From: Mycolicibacterium doricum
Lineage (GTDB): Bacteria; Actinomycetota; Actinomycetes; Mycobacteriales; Mycobacteriaceae
Assembly: GCF_010728155.1 (NCBI RefSeq)
Contig: NZ_AP022605.1
Span: 620,001 to 684,000, forward strand
Length of the DNA stretch: 64,000 nucleotides
Direction: 5' to 3'
The notes beneath the pieces were generated by a model, which worked only from the letters and a program-made list of their open reading frames with translations, was not told where the DNA came from and searched no databases. Position 1 is the first letter of the stretch. Each line of letters starts with the position of its first letter. The translations under genes were made by a program, and so were the position numbers. Of the stretch, positions 39,534-52,173 are shown one piece after another.

Positions 39534-41054
39534 CTATTTCATGGTGGGGATGACGAACTCGGCGCCATCCTTGATGCCCGACGGCCAGCGCTGCGTGACG
39601 GTCTTGGTCTTGGTGTAGAACAGGACCGAGTGCGGCCCGTGCTGGTTGAGGTCGCCGAAGCCGGAACGCTTCCACCCGCCGAAGGTGTGGTAGGACACCG
39701 GGACCGGGATCGGGACGTTGACCCCGACCATGCCGACCTGGACCTTGGCGACGAAGTCACGTGCGGTGTCGCCGTCGCGGGTGAAGATCGCCACGCCGTT
39801 GCCGTACTCGTGCTCGGTGGGCAGGCGCAGCGCCTCCTCGTAGTTGTCGGCGCGCACGATGCACAGCACCGGGCCGAAGATCTCGTCGGTGTAGATCGAC
39901 ATGTCCGGGGTGACGTGGTCGAACAGCGTCGGGCCGATGAAGTAGCCGCCCTCGAGGCTGTCGTCCCCGAACTGCATTTCGTCGCTGGAACGTTCGCGCC
40001 CGTCGACGACGGCCTCGGCGCCCGCCTCGACACCCTGGGTGATGTAGTCGCGGACCCGGTTGAGCGCGGCCTCGGTGACCAGCGGGCCGTAGTCGGCCTT
40101 CGGGTCGAGGCTGTGGCCGACGCGCAGGTTGTTCACCCGCTCGATCAGCCGGTTACGCAGCCGGTCGGCGGTCTCCTTGCCGACGGGCACCGCGACGCTG
40201 ATGGCCATGCAGCGCTCACCCGCGCTGCCGTAGCCGGCGCCGATCAGCGCGTCGACGGCCTGGTCGAGGTCGGCGTCGGGCATCACGATCATGTGGTTCT
40301 TGGCGCCGCCGAAGCACTGGGCGCGCTTACCGTTGGCGGCCGCGCCCGCGTAGATGTACTGGGCGATGTCGGAGCTGCCGACGAAGCCGACGGCCTGGAT
40401 GACCGGATGCTCGAGGATCGCGTCGACGGCTTCCTTGTCGCCGTGGACGACCTGGAACACGCCCGCGGGCAGCCCGGCCTCGATGAACAACTCCGCGAGC
40501 CGCACGGGCACCGACGGGTCGCGCTCGGAGGGCTTGAGGATGAAGGCGTTACCGCAGGCCAGCGCAGGACCGGCTTTCCACAGCGGGATCATCGCGGGGA
40601 AGTTGAACGGCGTGATGCCGGCGACGACGCCGAGCGGCTGGCGCATGGAGTACACGTCGATGCCGGTGCCCGCGCCCTCGGTGTACTCACCCTTGAGCAG
40701 GTGCGGGATGCCGATCGCGAACTCGATGACCTCGATGCCGCGCTGGATGTCGCCCTTGGAGTCGGCGACGGTCTTGCCGTGTTCCAGGCTGAGCAGCTCT
40801 GCCAACTCGTCCACGTGCTGATTGACCAGCTCGACGAAGCGCATCATGACGCGGGCGCGGCGCTGCGGGTTCCACGCCGCCCATTCCCTTTGGGCCTCCG
40901 CGGCGCCGGCCACCGCGGCGTCCACATCGGCGCGCGAACCGAGTAGGACCTGGGCCTGCACCGCTCCGGTGCTCGGGTTCATCACGTCCGCGGTTCGGCT
41001 GGACTCACCCGCGGTGCGCTTGCCGTCGATGAAGTGCTGGATCTGATTGGTCAT
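39534..41054 (-). CDS. mmsA: Methylmalonate-semialdehyde dehydrogenase (CoA-acylating)
   Basis: 506 residues from ATG 41054; ALDH fold with ITPFNFPAMIPLWKAGPALA, GFVGSSDIA and the catalytic Cys282 in GSAGERCMAISVAV. The preserved Arg and CoA-linked context fit MmsA, which makes propionyl-CoA from methylmalonate semialdehyde in valine catabolism. GAGGGG precedes the ATG. First gene of the operon; the promoter region carries an 18-bp palindrome. Confidence 0.94.
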   Translation of the reverse strand: MTNQIQHFIDGKRTAGESSRTADVMNPSTGAVQAQVLLGSRADVDAAVAGAAEAQREWAAWNPQRRARVMMRFVELVNQHVDELAELLSLEHGKTVADSKGDIQRGIEVIEFAIGIPHLLKGEYTEGAGTGIDVYSMRQPLGVVAGITPFNFPAMIPLWKAGPALACGNAFILKPSERDPSVPVRLAELFIEAGLPAGVFQVVHGDKEAVDAILEHPVIQAVGFVGSSDIAQYIYAGAAANGKRAQCFGGAKNHMIVMPDADLDQAVDALIGAGYGSAGERCMAISVAVPVGKETADRLRNRLIERVNNLRVGHSLDPKADYGPLVTEAALNRVRDYITQGVEAGAEAVVDGRERSSDEMQFGDDSLEGGYFIGPTLFDHVTPDMSIYTDEIFGPVLCIVRADNYEEALRLPTEHEYGNGVAIFTRDGDTARDFVAKVQVGMVGVNVPIPVPVSYHTFGGWKRSGFGDLNQHGPHSVLFYTKTKTVTQRWPSGIKDGAEFVIPTMK

Positions 41055-41074
41055 GAAATGCCCCTCGTTCGAGA

Positions 41075-41092
41075 TACTAGGACATCCTAGTA
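41075..41092. promoter_or_regulatory. 18-bp palindrome over the mmsA promoter, candidate operator
   Basis: TACTAGGA-CA-TCCTAGTA is a perfect inverted repeat 21 bases upstream of the mmsA ATG. On the minus strand it contains TAGGAT and TAGTAT, both usable as -10 elements, so a bound regulator would occlude the promoter. No regulator gene is adjacent. Confidence 0.6.
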
Positions 41093-41124
41093 AGTGGTCG
41101 GGGTGATTGACAAGAGGCCGGCGG

Positions 41125-42722
<1,598 letters not shown>

Positions 42723-42747
42723 TCAAACCCTAGCGGGCAGCCTCCGC

Positions 42748-43599
42748 TCAGCCCTTCAACCCGAGGGGGCCCGCCAACTCCTTCAGCGTCGGGATCAACT
42801 TGTCCCGTCCGCCCAGCACCTGGATGGCCACGTGGTCGGCACCGCGCTCGTGGTGTTCTTCGAGGCGCGCGGCGACGGCCTCGGCGGTGCCGTGGGCGAC
42901 CACCGCGTCGATCAGGTTGTCGCTACCCGGTTCGGCGACGTCTTCGTCGGTGAAGCCAAGCCGCTTCCAGTTGTTCACGTAGTTGCTCAGGCCGAGGTAG
43001 AACTGGACGGTCTCGCGGCCGATCGCGCGCGCCTCGTCGACGTCGGTGCTCAGTACCACCTTGTGCTCGGGGGCGAGGAACACCGTCGGGCCGACGAGAT
43101 TGCGGGCCTGGCCGGTGTGCTCGGGGGTGGTCAGGTACGGGTGGGCGCCCGCGCTGCGCCGAGCCGCCAGTTGGAGCACCTTCGGCCCCAGCGCGGCGAT
43201 CACCAGCCGACTGGTCGGCACCTTGGCCGCGTCGAGCTTGTCGATGTACTGGACCAGCACGTCGTAGGGCTTGCGGTACTCCTGGGTGGCCTCCGGGTGC
43301 CCTATCCCGATGCCGAGCAGGAACCGGCTCGGATACTTATCCTCGATGCGGTGATACGACGCGGCCACGTCCTCGGCCGGTGACGCCCACACGTTCACGA
43401 TCCCGGTGGCAACCTGCAATGTCTCCGTCGCGTCCAAGATCGGCTCGACGAACTCCAGATCCGCGGCGGGGGACGCGCCGACCCACACCGCGCCGTAACC
43501 GAGCTGTTCGATCTGCGCCGCCTGCTCCGGTTTCGGGGCCCCGGGAGTCCAGACGCCGTAGCGGCCCAGGCCGGGCTTGAGTGAAACCCCTTCGGTCAT
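42748..43599 (-). CDS. LLM-class (F420-dependent type) oxidoreductase
   Basis: 283 residues; MTEGVSLKPGLGRYGVWTPG, QIEQLGYGAVWVGASPAADL and FLLGIGIGHPEATQEYRKPY are typical of the mycobacterial F420-binding luciferase-like family (Rv3463 type). Substrate unknown. Probably co-transcribed with rmlB, 28 bases downstream. A decayed second copy of its C-terminus lies just upstream (43631-43825). Confidence 0.88.
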   Translation of the reverse strand: MTEGVSLKPGLGRYGVWTPGAPKPEQAAQIEQLGYGAVWVGASPAADLEFVEPILDATETLQVATGIVNVWASPAEDVAASYHRIEDKYPSRFLLGIGIGHPEATQEYRKPYDVLVQYIDKLDAAKVPTSRLVIAALGPKVLQLAARRSAGAHPYLTTPEHTGQARNLVGPTVFLAPEHKVVLSTDVDEARAIGRETVQFYLGLSNYVNNWKRLGFTDEDVAEPGSDNLIDAVVAHGTAEAVAARLEEHHERGADHVAIQVLGGRDKLIPTLKELAGPLGLKG

Positions 43600-43630
43600 G
43601 TCAGGTCCCTTCAGTCGTCTTCGAGCCGGA

Positions 43631-43825
43631 TCACCGGTGGGCGAGCGGTCCGGCCAGTCCGGCCACCAGCTTGTCAGGCCCGGTCAGCACCTGCACGGGC
43701 ACCTGGTCGGCTCCGGCGTCGAGGTGCTGGTTCGGGCGGGGCCGCGATGGCGTGGACGGTGCCGTAGCCGCGACGGTGTCCACCAACCGATTACTACCCG
43801 GTTCTGCCACGCCTGGTGGGGAGGT
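43631..43825 (-). pseudogene. Remnant: C-terminus of a second LLM-class oxidoreductase
   Basis: The minus strand reads VAEPGSNRLVDTVAA, then a stretch out of frame, then AGADQVPVQVLTGPDKLVAG and LAGPL to a stop at 43631. This matches the intact neighbour (AEPGSDNLIDAVVA, ERGADHVAIQVLGGRDKLIP, LAGPLGLKG). The N-terminal three quarters are missing, and compensating frameshifts break the middle. Best read as the residue of an ancient tandem duplication. Confidence 0.75.
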
Positions 43826-43870
43826 CGGTCTGGTCGCATTCGTCCATCGCGGTGGCGAATGGGCGGGTGG

Positions 43871-44926
43871 TCAGTCGGTGTGGGGTGTGCGGGTGAGAAG
43901 GACTTTGAGCGCACCGGTCTCGCCCGGGCGGCTGAACACGTCGTAGGCGAGGTCGAATTCGTCCATGCCGAAATGGTGGGTGACCATCGGCGCGGTGTCG
44001 ATCTGGTGGCCCGCCACCAGGCCGATCAGGGTGGGGGTGGAGTGGGTGTCCACCAATCCCGTGGTGATCGTGAGGTTCTTGATCCAGATGTCTTCGAGAT
44101 GGAGTGTCGCCGGTTTCCCGTGGACTCCGATGTTGGCCACGTGCCCGCCGGGCCGCACCAGCCCAACCGCCTGTTCGAAGGTTTCCGGCACACCGACGGC
44201 TTCCATCACCACGTCGGCGCCCAGGCCATCGGTGAGGCCGTCGATGACCGCGCGCACGTCCTGGGACGTGGAGTCCACCACGATGTCGGCCCCGACGGTG
44301 GTGGCCGCCTTGAGCCGGCTTTCGGCGATGTCGATCACCACGATGTGGCTGGGGCTGTACAGCTTCGCCGTCAGCACGGCCGCCAGACCAATGGGTCCGG
44401 CGCCCACGATCGCCACCACGTCCCCCGGCCGCACCGCGGCGCTCAGCACACCTACCTCGTAGGACGTGGGCAGGATGTCGGCGAGTAACACCATCTGCTC
44501 ATCGCCGACGCCCGGCGGCACCTTGTGGGTGGAGTTGTCGGCGAACGGCACGCGGACGTACTCGGCCTGCGTGCCGTCGATGAGGTGGCCGAGAATCCAT
44601 CCGCCCCCGCCGAGGCACTGGCTGTACTGCCCGTTCCGGCAGTAGCGGCAGCTGCCGCAAGCGCTGATGCACGACACCAGCACTCGGTCGCCGACAGCGA
44701 GGTTGTCGACGGCGGCGCCGATCTCGGTCACGGTGCCCACCGCCTCGTGGCCGAGGATGCGGCCGGGCTGCACCTCGGGGACGTCGCCTTTGAGGATGTG
44801 CAGATCGGTCCCGCAGATGGTGACCGCGTCGACGCGGACGATGGCGTCGGTGGCGCGTTCGATCACCGGGTCGGGCACCTGCTCCCACGAGCGCCTACCC
44901 GGGCCGTGGTAAACCATTGCATGCAT
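43871..44926 (-). CDS. Zinc-dependent alcohol dehydrogenase (MDR family)
   Basis: 351 residues. Catalytic-zinc region ICGTDLHILKGD and GHEAVGTVTEIGAAV; structural-zinc cysteines CGSCRYCRNGQYSQC; NAD-binding VAIVGAGPIGLAAVLTAKLY. Substrate unknown; similar to butanediol/sorbitol-type dehydrogenases. Strong ribosome site AAGGAGGA before ATG 44926. First intact gene of the dormancy island; no DosR box found directly before it. Confidence 0.92.
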   Translation of the reverse strand: MHAMVYHGPGRRSWEQVPDPVIERATDAIVRVDAVTICGTDLHILKGDVPEVQPGRILGHEAVGTVTEIGAAVDNLAVGDRVLVSCISACGSCRYCRNGQYSQCLGGGGWILGHLIDGTQAEYVRVPFADNSTHKVPPGVGDEQMVLLADILPTSYEVGVLSAAVRPGDVVAIVGAGPIGLAAVLTAKLYSPSHIVVIDIAESRLKAATTVGADIVVDSTSQDVRAVIDGLTDGLGADVVMEAVGVPETFEQAVGLVRPGGHVANIGVHGKPATLHLEDIWIKNLTITTGLVDTHSTPTLIGLVAGHQIDTAPMVTHHFGMDEFDLAYDVFSRPGETGALKVLLTRTPHTD

Positions 44927-44967
44927 TGACGGTCCTCCTTGCAGTGTGTTGGCTTCCGTTGTTGGTG

Positions 44968-46452
44968 TCAAAACGCCAGGCAGCAGATCTGCTGTGCTTC
45001 GGCCACCGAGTCGGCCAAGGGGCGGCCGGTGTCGACGCGGTGGGCGCCCGACCAGACGGGTGCGGTGATGCCGGCGGCGAGTTCCGGCGTGGCGTCCGAC
45101 GCCGTCGCCGATCGCCGCTCGATGCGCTCCTGGGCCGCCGAAAGGCCGGTGGCGCACGCTAATTCGACCAGCACGGCGAAAGCCTCCTCGGCGCACCTGC
45201 GGGCCGCCCGACGCTGTCGCGGGTCGCGCCAGGTGCCGTCGAGGATCACCGACTCCCCGTGTGCCAGCAGCGCCGCGGCCCGGGCGAGCACCGTGTCGTA
45301 GACGAGTGCCACGTTATCCGGGGAGTACAGTCCGCTGTCCAGTGCGCCGGCGTCGCCATGAAGGGTTCCGCTGCCCTGCAGTTCGCGACGCACGTTGTCG
45401 GTCGAGATCACCTGTGCGCCGACGGAATCGCCGAGTGCTTCGGACAGCGTGGTCTTGCCGGTGCCGGGACCCCCGCCGACGAGCACCAGCCGGACCGTGG
45501 CTGCCCTGAGATGGTGGGCGGCCAGTTCCAGATGCCGCCGGGCGTCCGCCGCCGCCCCACTGCGGCCCTGAGCGACTCGGATGCAGTCCACCTTGGCGCG
45601 TACGACGGCGCGGTAGGCGATGTAGAAGTCGATCAGCGAGCGCGGCGCGGTGTCACCGGCGAGCTGCAGGTACTGGCCGAGGAAGTGGTCCGCCAGATCA
45701 CGCCGGCCCAGGAACTCCAGATCCATCGCCAGGAAAGCTGCGTCGTCGATGCCGTCGACGAACCGGAGCCGGTCGTCGAATTCGAGGCAGTCCAGCGCGA
45801 TGGGACCGTCGGGCGTGCAGAAGACGTCGTCTGCGATCAGGTCACCATGACCGTCGACGATGCGACGGTCGGCAATGCGCCCGGCGAACAGCGGGGCTCT
45901 GCCGTCGAGGTAACGCAAAGCCAGGCGGCGGATCTCGTCGACGGCGCCGGCGGACACCGTGTCGGCGTGGTGGTCGAGTTCGGTGAGGTTCTCACACCAT
46001 CGCTCCCCGACGGCGGCGGTCGTCGCGCAGGCGTCGATCTCGGTGGACCGCTCCGCGGTGGCATGGAAGCGGGCCAGCGTACTCGCCAGCCTGGTGAGGT
46101 GGTGTTCGGTCGGCTCTCCCCGCGCCACCATGGACCTCAGCCGGTAGTCGTCGGGGTAGCGGTGCATCACCACGACCGGTTCCGGCGCATCGTGCCCGGG
46201 GCTCTGCAGATGCGCCACCCCGAGGTAACTGCCCGGCGCGAGTCGGCTGTTGAGCGCGACTTCACGGGCGCAGACCGCTTCGCGCTGCCCGGCGGTGCGG
46301 AAATCGAGGAAGTCGGTCACGACCGGCTTCTTGACCTTGTACGCCTTGTCCCCCAGCAGGACCACCACACCGGTGTGGGTCTCGTGCACCTCGGCGGCCA
46401 GATCGGCCACCTGGGCGGCCTCGGCAGCAGCGTTGTCCTCCATGGCGGTCAT
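44968..46452 (-). CDS. APH-like domain plus AAA kinase fusion (Rv2004c type)
   Basis: 494 residues from ATG 46452 (a second ATG three codons on is possible; the frame extends further up without a better start). An aminoglycoside-phosphotransferase-like domain holds HGDLIADDVF near residue 201. A C-terminal P-loop kinase domain has GGGPGTGKTTLSEAL (Walker A near 326-334) and VILDGTWRD. M. tuberculosis Rv2004c, a DosR-regulon member of unknown substrate, has the same layout. A DosR-like box at 46532-46545 lies 80 bases upstream, between this gene and the divergent nitroreductase. Confidence 0.85.
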   Translation of the reverse strand: MTAMEDNAAAEAAQVADLAAEVHETHTGVVVLLGDKAYKVKKPVVTDFLDFRTAGQREAVCAREVALNSRLAPGSYLGVAHLQSPGHDAPEPVVVMHRYPDDYRLRSMVARGEPTEHHLTRLASTLARFHATAERSTEIDACATTAAVGERWCENLTELDHHADTVSAGAVDEIRRLALRYLDGRAPLFAGRIADRRIVDGHGDLIADDVFCTPDGPIALDCLEFDDRLRFVDGIDDAAFLAMDLEFLGRRDLADHFLGQYLQLAGDTAPRSLIDFYIAYRAVVRAKVDCIRVAQGRSGAAADARRHLELAAHHLRAATVRLVLVGGGPGTGKTTLSEALGDSVGAQVISTDNVRRELQGSGTLHGDAGALDSGLYSPDNVALVYDTVLARAAALLAHGESVILDGTWRDPRQRRAARRCAEEAFAVLVELACATGLSAAQERIERRSATASDATPELAAGITAPVWSGAHRVDTGRPLADSVAEAQQICCLAF

Positions 46453-46531
46453 GGTCCAATCGTGGCTGGCCGGCGCGCGGCGGCCCAGCGGCCTTCGGCC
46501 ATCCGTGCCGGGCGGAAGGTCCCGACCCGGT

Positions 46532-46545
46532 GGGCCCTTAGTCCT
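46532..46545. promoter_or_regulatory. Predicted DosR box (GGGCC-CTTA-GTCCT)
   Basis: Matches the DosR palindrome GGGAC-N4-GTCCC at 8 of 10 half-site positions. It lies between two divergent genes of DosR-regulon type (APH/AAA kinase and nitroreductase) and just before a decamer array. Confidence 0.55.
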
Positions 46546-46600
46546 CATCGTCCCTCATCGTCCCTCATCGTCCCTCATCGTCCCTCATCGTCCCTCGTCG
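46541..46600. repeat. 10-bp tandem repeat, 6 copies
   Basis: TCCCTCATCG is repeated: four exact units (46551-46590), a slightly different one at each end (46541-46550, 46591-46600). The first unit overlaps the right half of the DosR box. No spacers, so not a CRISPR array. Confidence 0.95.
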
Positions 46601-46630
46601 TCGCAGCCGGTGTCGCAGCCGGTGTCGCAG
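46601..46630. repeat. 12-bp tandem repeat, 2.5 copies
   Basis: TCGCAGCCGGTG at 46601-46612 and 46613-46624, then TCGCAG. It directly continues the decamer array. Confidence 0.9.
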
Positions 46631-46709
46631 CGAGTGACGAAATACCCTTGCCGCCGCGATGCCGGTGCTGTGACCGTGGTCAAAGGCACGTCGAGAGGAG
46701 ACAAGGTCG

Positions 46710-47690
46710 ATGACCGCGACACGACCCGACATCGAAACCATCAGCGACGCGGTGCAGCTGGCGTGCCGGGCTCCGTCGGTTCACAACAGCCAGCCGTGGC
46801 GCTGGGTCGCCGACCGGTCGGGGTTGCAACTCTTCCTCGACACCGACCGGCGGCTGGCGACTGATCACTCCGGCCGGGAAGCCCTGCTGAGTTGCGGCGC
46901 CGTGCTGGATCACCTGCGGGTGGCCATGGCGGCCAGCGGCTGGATCGCGCACCTCGAGCGCTACCCCAACCCCAACAACCACCGGCACCTGGCCGCCATC
47001 GACTTCTCTCCGATGTCGTATGTGACCGGAGGTCACCGCGCCCGGGCCGAGGCGATTGCCCGGCGCCGCACCGACCGGCTGCCGTTCGGGGCACCCCCGG
47101 AGTGGGACGCGCTGGAGATCCGGCTGCGCGGGGCCATCGACGAATCGGTGGCGATGCTGGACGTCATCGCCGACGACGCTCGTTCGCGGCTCGCAGAAGC
47201 TTCCCGGCTCACCGAGTCGCTGCGCCTCTACGACTCCGGTTACCACGCCGAATTGAGTTGGTGGACAGGGTCCCTGCCGGTATCCGACGGTATTCCGCAG
47301 AGCTCGTTGGTGTCGGCCGCCGAAAGCGATCGGGTGGACATCGGCCGCCACTTCCCGGCCACCCACGGTGGTGCCGAGCGGCGCATCAACGTACCCGAGG
47401 ATCGGTCCAAGGTGCTGGTGATTTCGGCGCACGACGACACCAACCGCGACGTGCTGCGCTGCGGCGAGACACTGTCGCAGCTCCTGCTGGAAGCGACGAT
47501 GGCGGGGATGGCCACCTGCACGCTGACCCACCTGACCGAACTGCGGGCCAGTCGCGACATCGTCTCGGCTCTCGTCGACCGGGATCTGCCGCAGGTGCTG
47601 GTCCGGGTCGGAACGGCGCCCGCAGTCGAGGACGCCCCACCACCGACGCCCCGGCGTCGTCTGGACGAGGTGCTCGAGGTGCGGTCGTGA
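46710..47690 (+). CDS. Acg-family nitroreductase-like protein (DosR-regulon type)
   Basis: 326 residues. CRAPSVHNSQPWRWVADRSG is the flavin-binding opening of the Acg (Rv2032/Rv3131) family; LLEATMAGMATCTLTHLTEL and PRRRLDEVLEVRS close it. Acg proteins bind and may sequester FMN rather than reduce nitro compounds. AGAGGAG precedes the ATG. The upstream gap contains a DosR box (46532-46545) now 165 bases away because of two repeat arrays. Confidence 0.9.
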   Translation: MTATRPDIETISDAVQLACRAPSVHNSQPWRWVADRSGLQLFLDTDRRLATDHSGREALLSCGAVLDHLRVAMAASGWIAHLERYPNPNNHRHLAAIDFSPMSYVTGGHRARAEAIARRRTDRLPFGAPPEWDALEIRLRGAIDESVAMLDVIADDARSRLAEASRLTESLRLYDSGYHAELSWWTGSLPVSDGIPQSSLVSAAESDRVDIGRHFPATHGGAERRINVPEDRSKVLVISAHDDTNRDVLRCGETLSQLLLEATMAGMATCTLTHLTELRASRDIVSALVDRDLPQVLVRVGTAPAVEDAPPPTPRRRLDEVLEVRS

Positions 47691-47818
47691 CCGGGCGGAC
47701 GCCGGTTGTCGTGGTAGGCCACGGCACATGATCTGGCCACCGCCGAGATCACAGGGCGCGAAGTGTTCACCGCAGCGGCCACGCCTCATCGGTGCACCTG
47801 TTCCTCGAGAGAGCAGCC

Positions 47819-50264
<2,446 letters not shown>

Positions 50265-50311
50265 GAGGTAGGCGGCGACTCAGCCGCGCGGGTCGCCCCA
50301 GCGGACCGCGG

Positions 50312-50337
50312 CTCCACAGGGCGTCTCCACAGGGCGT
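50312..50337. repeat. 13-bp direct repeat between the haem kinase and the nitroreductase
   Basis: CTCCACAGGGCGT occurs twice in tandem (50312-50324, 50325-50337), in the 96-base convergent gap. Confidence 0.9.
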
Positions 50338-50360
50338 CGAGTCCAGGCACGGTCGCACTC

Positions 50361-51353
50361 CTATTCCCAGGGTGAGCCGTCGAGCCGGGACACCACCTCG
50401 GCCAGCGGGCGGCGCGGGGTCGGCGGCAGTGGATCGGCGTTGACCGGCGCCCAACCGACCCTGAAAAGCAGCTGGGGTAACCCGCTCTCCTCGAACACCT
50501 CTCGTCGGACGGCGTCGCGGGTGGCGGGGATCTCCAGGGGCTCGGTGACCGGGCAGGTCGCCAGCCCCAGCGCCGTCGCGGTGAGCAGCGCCAGGCTCGT
50601 CGCCTCGCCGGCGCGCAACCGCGCCAGCCCATCGTCGGCGGCGGTGCCCAATGCGAGCAGCACCGCATTGTCTTCGGCGGGGTCGGCGCCCGGCGGCTGG
50701 TCGAGTGCCGCGCCGGCGAACACGCGACCCGGCACCGGAGATTCGGCGACGGAAGCGGGCACACTGGCGGCGGGCACGCCGGAGGTCCAGGCGTGCCGTC
50801 CGCTCCAGGTGGCCAGTTCGGCGCGGTACCCGTGATCGGCGGCGTGTTGGCGCACCGCGCTCGCCACGGCGGACCGGAGCTCCGACGTGGCCTCTACGCG
50901 GCGCATCATGACCCCTGCACGGGCGGCGCGCGCACCGATCAGCGCGATGTCACCGGCGGCGACCGGCCAGGCGCTGTAGAGCCTGCGGTCGGTGCGTCGG
51001 CGGGGGATCGCGGCGGCCAGCGCGATGTCGACTTCGTGCGGTGATTGGCGGTGCATTTCGACGGCCGCCAGGTGCCACGGGTCGGCGTCGTTGGGGAAGC
51101 GGTGAATCTCCGCACGCCACCCCAATGCTGCCGACGCGATCACGCAGTGGTTGAGCGCGGCGCCACAGCTGATCAAGAGCTCCCGGGCGCCGGGATCGGT
51201 ATGGGGCAGATGTAGTGTGTGATCGGCGTAAAGCTGCAAGGTGTTGTGCCCGACGCGCCAGTGCCACGGTTGCGAATTGTGGATCGACGGGGCGCGCACC
51301 GCCAATGACAGCGCGGCGCGCACCGTCTCCCTATCGGGTCCTGGTGTCGGCAT
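50361..51353 (-). CDS. Acg-family nitroreductase-like protein, second copy
   Basis: 330 residues from ATG 51353; APSIHNSQPWHWRVGHNTLQ and the C-terminal FEESGLPQLLFRVGWAP. Same family as 46710-47690 but clearly diverged. AGAGGA lies eight bases before this ATG; in-frame ATGs at 51362 and 51377 are less well placed. Upstream lies an imperfect 15-bp repeat (51378-51417). Convergent with the haem kinase. Confidence 0.88.
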   Translation of the reverse strand: MPTPGPDRETVRAALSLAVRAPSIHNSQPWHWRVGHNTLQLYADHTLHLPHTDPGARELLISCGAALNHCVIASAALGWRAEIHRFPNDADPWHLAAVEMHRQSPHEVDIALAAAIPRRRTDRRLYSAWPVAAGDIALIGARAARAGVMMRRVEATSELRSAVASAVRQHAADHGYRAELATWSGRHAWTSGVPAASVPASVAESPVPGRVFAGAALDQPPGADPAEDNAVLLALGTAADDGLARLRAGEATSLALLTATALGLATCPVTEPLEIPATRDAVRREVFEESGLPQLLFRVGWAPVNADPLPPTPRRPLAEVVSRLDGSPWE

Positions 51354-51377
51354 GGTGGCCATCCTCTTTCGTTGCAT

Positions 51378-51417
51378 CGCTCAGTGTCTTTTCGCTCAGT
51401 GCTTTTTCGTTCAGTGC
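51378..51417. repeat. Imperfect 15-bp tandem repeat, 2.7 copies, upstream of the nitroreductase
   Basis: CGCTCAGTGTCTTTT, CGCTCAGTGCTTTTT and CGTTCAGTGC follow one another directly before the 51353 start codon region. Confidence 0.85.
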
Positions 51418-51529
51418 CGGCATGAGCACCTGTGGGCATGGCCGTGAAGCGCCGTGGCGGTCTCGTTGCTGTGGGGGTGCAGTTTGCGGTAGAGCCGTGT
51501 GCTGACCCCACTTACGGCGTCATGGCTGT

Positions 51530-51668
51530 TCACTGGTGCCCTTTTCTGCGGACGGTCCACGCCAGGTAGTCGTCGCATCTGGCACGCAGCGCGTCGGTGG
51601 AGCCGAACAGTCCTGCGGCGGGTGCGGCGTCGGCGGGGACCGGTCGACGGTGTGGGGTCAGCGGTCAT
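51530..51668 (-). pseudogene. Small frameshifted gene of unknown function under a DosR box
   Basis: Begins ATG 51668 with a strong ribosome site (GAAAGGGG) and reads MTADPTPSTGP. Removing one base from the GGGG run at 51635-51638 gives a continuous 45-residue protein ending LFGSTDALRARCDDYLAWTV then RRKGHQ at stop 51530. The uncorrected frame instead runs Arg-rich to 51411. A DosR box (51751-51764) lies 83 bases upstream. I do not recognise the family. The indel could be real or a sequencing error. Confidence 0.45.
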
Positions 51669-51750
51669 GACGCCCCTTTCCGAGAAGATGTCGAGGTTCC
51701 GTGGCTACCGAAACGTCTCCACTACACCGCGCGCGGGGGGATTGCGGATA

Positions 51751-51764
51751 GGGACCATCGGCCC
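51751..51764. promoter_or_regulatory. Predicted DosR box (GGGAC-CATC-GGCCC)
   Basis: 9 of 10 half-site positions fit GGGAC-N4-G(T/G)CCC. It lies 83 bases before the small minus-strand gene starting at 51668; nothing convincing lies on the plus side. Confidence 0.6.
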
Positions 51765-52077
51765 GACCACGCCGCCGAAAGGCCCGCAGGCGGTGAGGCT
51801 CTGCGGTGGCGGACTGGTCTTCGGCGAGGACGAAGTAGTTCTCGCCGGCTGTTGCGGGCCGACGTGGAGCTGAGCGCAACGGTGTCGCACGGTCGACCGG
51901 TTGGGTCACGGCTGAACAGATTCCGGTCGACAAGGTGGTGACCGAGGTAGGGTTCTGTCACGTGAACGGGCGTGCCGAGCAACTCCATACCGCGGTCACA
52001 CCGGCGAATTCGATGCAGGTGGCGCGCAGGTCGGCGACGACGAGCGCCAGGAGCGCTATCGGAATCATATTCTCGCA
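51765..52077. other. Gene-poor gap in the dormancy island
   Basis: Only short unsupported frames. The best is a minus-strand 36-residue frame (51958-52068, MIPIALLALVVADLRATCIE), without a ribosome site or a well-placed promoter. Probably decayed sequence. Confidence 0.4.
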
Positions 52078-52142
52078 GGGACTTTCGGCCCTCACCAGCG
52101 GTGACTTTCTTCGCCGTGACTGCGGTCCTCGGACGCTACGCT
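52078..52142 (+). promoter_or_regulatory. Predicted DosR-dependent promoter: two boxes plus -10
   Basis: GGGACTTTCGGCCC (52078-52091) is a perfect match to the DosR core motif. A weaker GTGACTTTCTTCGC (52101-52114) lies 23 bp on. TACGCT (52137-52142) sits where the -10 should be if the second box is centred near -42, giving a start near 52149. This is the best-formed DosR promoter in the window. Confidence 0.7.
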
Positions 52143-52173
52143 GGCATTGTTTTCCCATGCGAGAGTCGGTGCC

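Noticed and set aside
43577..44488. Plus-strand 303-codon frame
   Set aside because: Shadow of the zinc alcohol dehydrogenase on the minus strand; composition and lack of motifs argue against coding.
46541..46630. Possible CRISPR array
   Set aside because: The units are contiguous 10- and 12-bp repeats with no unique spacers and no cas genes nearby.
51241..51447. Plus-strand Cys-rich frame opposite the nitroreductase start
   Set aside because: Antisense to the nitroreductase N-terminus and the 15-bp repeat; no ribosome site or family.
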